This document shows, piece by piece, positions 63,190-64,000 of a DNA stretch of 64,000 nucleotides. Made by a program: the position numbers and the translations under genes. The DNA lies in the NCBI RefSeq assembly GCF_016918765.2, contig NZ_CP092104.1, forward strand, positions 1,178,001 through 1,242,000, in the 5' to 3' direction. Source of the stretch: Flagellatimonas centrodinii (GTDB lineage Bacteria; Pseudomonadota; Gammaproteobacteria; Nevskiales; Nevskiaceae). The notes beneath the pieces were generated by a model, which was given only the letters and a program-made list of their open reading frames with translations, had not been told where the DNA came from and did no database searches. Each line of letters starts with the position of its first letter. The first letter of the stretch is position 1.

Positions 63190-63606
63190 TCAGCTCAGGG
63201 AGTCGAGGGGCGGGCCACGGGCCTCGAAGGCGTAGCGGGCTGCCAGGGTCGGGGCAGTAACGGAAGCCGGAATGGCCCAGCGCGTAACCGGCCAGGCGGC
63301 CTGGTCCAGGGCCGGAATATCACCACCCAGCGCCGGGGCACCATGAACGGCGGCGCACAGATCACAGCCCAGAGCCGCCTGCAGGTCCGCACCCTCCGTC
63401 GCCAGCTCGGCCAGCAGCTCGGGCGGCGCGTTCTCGCGCAGCTGCTTCATCAGCGCCGGCGCGGTGGTGCCGCAGAAGGCGAACAGCAACGGGTCGCCCC
63501 CCTGCCGCGCCCAGGCACTGGCGTGCGCAGTGGGCATCACCAACTGGGCCAGCAGCGCGAAAACGCTGAGCCAGGTCCAGAACGATGGGCGGGTGCGTGC
63601 GGTCAC
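63190..63606 (-). CDS. DUF2946-like small protein
   Basis: 138 residues from GTG 63606 (weak ribosome site). A single hydrophobic segment (SFWTWLSVFALLAQLVMPTA) acts as a signal or anchor, and the later LGCDLCAAVHG is a C-x2-C plus His cluster as in DUF2946 proteins, which often lie beside copper genes. It precedes the barrel protein by 60 bp. The frame is open further upstream over rsgA, which is antisense-free overlap and not coding. Confidence 0.6.
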   Translation of the reverse strand: MTARTRPSFWTWLSVFALLAQLVMPTAHASAWARQGGDPLLFAFCGTTAPALMKQLRENAPPELLAELATEGADLQAALGCDLCAAVHGAPALGGDIPALDQAAWPVTRWAIPASVTAPTLAARYAFEARGPPLDSLS

Positions 63607-63640
63607 GGGGAATCGGGAGCAAGAAGCGCGCCGAAGTGTA

Positions 63641-64000
63641 TCACCGGCGGCGCCGGCCGCTACGAGACTTGGACGCGACATCCGCTGCCGGCGCCGGTGT
63701 TGCCAGCCAGCGGTCGATGCGCTCCGAGGCCGCGCCTGCGCGCACCGCACAACCCGGTTCGTTGCCATGGCTGCAGTTGGCGAACCGGCACCCGTCGGCC
63801 AGCGCGACGAGGTCAGCGAAGTCCTCACGTTGTGGCACGGTCGGCATGCGGTGCACCGCCCGCAACCCGGGGGTGTCAACCAGGCAGGCACCCCCTGGCA
63901 GCAGACGCAGGCTGCGGGCGGTGGTGGTGTGGCGGCCGAGATCGTCCAGCGCCTGGGTCGCGCCCGTGCGCTGTACTTCGGTCCCCATCAGGGTGTTGGT
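63641..64000 (-). CDS. rsgA: RsgA ribosome-assembly GTPase, N-terminus beyond window
   Basis: The C-terminal about 120 residues, open to the window edge. Visible are NTLMG of the switch region, LVDTPGLRAVHRM, and the zinc knuckle CRFANCSHGNEPGCAV (C, C, H, C ligands), which is diagnostic for RsgA/YjeQ. It matures the 30S subunit. It ends in a basic tail (SKSRSGRRRR). It is a housekeeping gene bordering the metal-related operon. Confidence 0.92.
   Translation of the reverse strand, partial: TNTLMGTEVQRTGATQALDDLGRHTTTARSLRLLPGGACLVDTPGLRAVHRMPTVPQREDFADLVALADGCRFANCSHGNEPGCAVRAGAASERIDRWLATPAPAADVASKSRSGRRRR

Overview
The window is a GC-rich stretch of proteobacterial chromosome, packed with catabolic operons. 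The gene content (steroid ring-degradation enzymes, DUF1302/DUF1329 outer-membrane proteins, quinol NO reductase, RsgA) points to an aerobic gammaproteobacterium that degrades polycyclic or hydrophobic compounds, perhaps a relative of Nevskiales or Immundisolibacter. That placement is inference from content only. I saw no tRNA, rRNA or CRISPR array.

Region 1 (1-21.1 kb) is an aromatic/PAH-type catabolic island. A long minus-strand operon (21087 down to 7161) encodes a YCF48-like periplasmic protein, an RND/MMPL transporter, DUF1302 and DUF1329 envelope proteins, a NahE-type hydratase-aldolase, LigA- and LigB-like extradiol dioxygenase subunits, a hydroxychromene carboxylate isomerase, alpha and beta subunits of a naphthalene-dioxygenase-like Rieske oxygenase, a cis-dihydrodiol dehydrogenase, a glutathione transferase and a fumarylacetoacetase-family hydrolase. 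Plus-strand genes supply a Rieske ferredoxin, an aldehyde dehydrogenase, a ferredoxin reductase, and a translationally coupled CoA-transferase/HMG-CoA-lyase-like pair. A second reductase runs off the left edge. A LysR gene lies inside the island, and a shared 16-bp dyad precedes all three transcription units, which suggests one regulon.

Region 2 (21.1-26.6 kb) holds an 846-bp gene-poor gap, a nitric oxide block (qNOR, NnrS, SirB2-like) and an isolated DUF6933 protein.

Region 3 (26.6-29.6 kb) is a mobile-element scar. A 5'-truncated group II intron, with reverse transcriptase and domain V still visible, is cut by a complete IS3-family element. The other side of that element is a different broken gene, the C-terminal part of a diheme cytochrome c. 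The flanks do not match, so this is probably a recombination or deletion junction.

Region 4 (29.6-52.1 kb) is a steroid-degradation island: a KstD-like flavoprotein, HsaA, KshA, ketosteroid isomerase, a TeiR-like LuxR regulator, several SDRs and NTF2-fold proteins, an MFS transporter, and the lower meta-cleavage operon hsaD-hsaE-hsaG-hsaF. Embedded in it is an envelope operon (DUF3604 lipoprotein, membrane-anchored parvulin, HupE/UreJ-like membrane protein, and a LolA-like protein).

Region 5 (52.1-64 kb) contains an ABC-F ATPase, a retinol-saturase-like flavoprotein, a VWA-lipoprotein/ECF sigma/anti-sigma trio, and a metal-linked operon (DUF2946-like, Cys-motif beta-barrel protein, an MbnP-like copper-protein candidate with an extra N-terminal domain, MbnH/MauG-like diheme enzyme, YceI). 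It ends in a partial rsgA.
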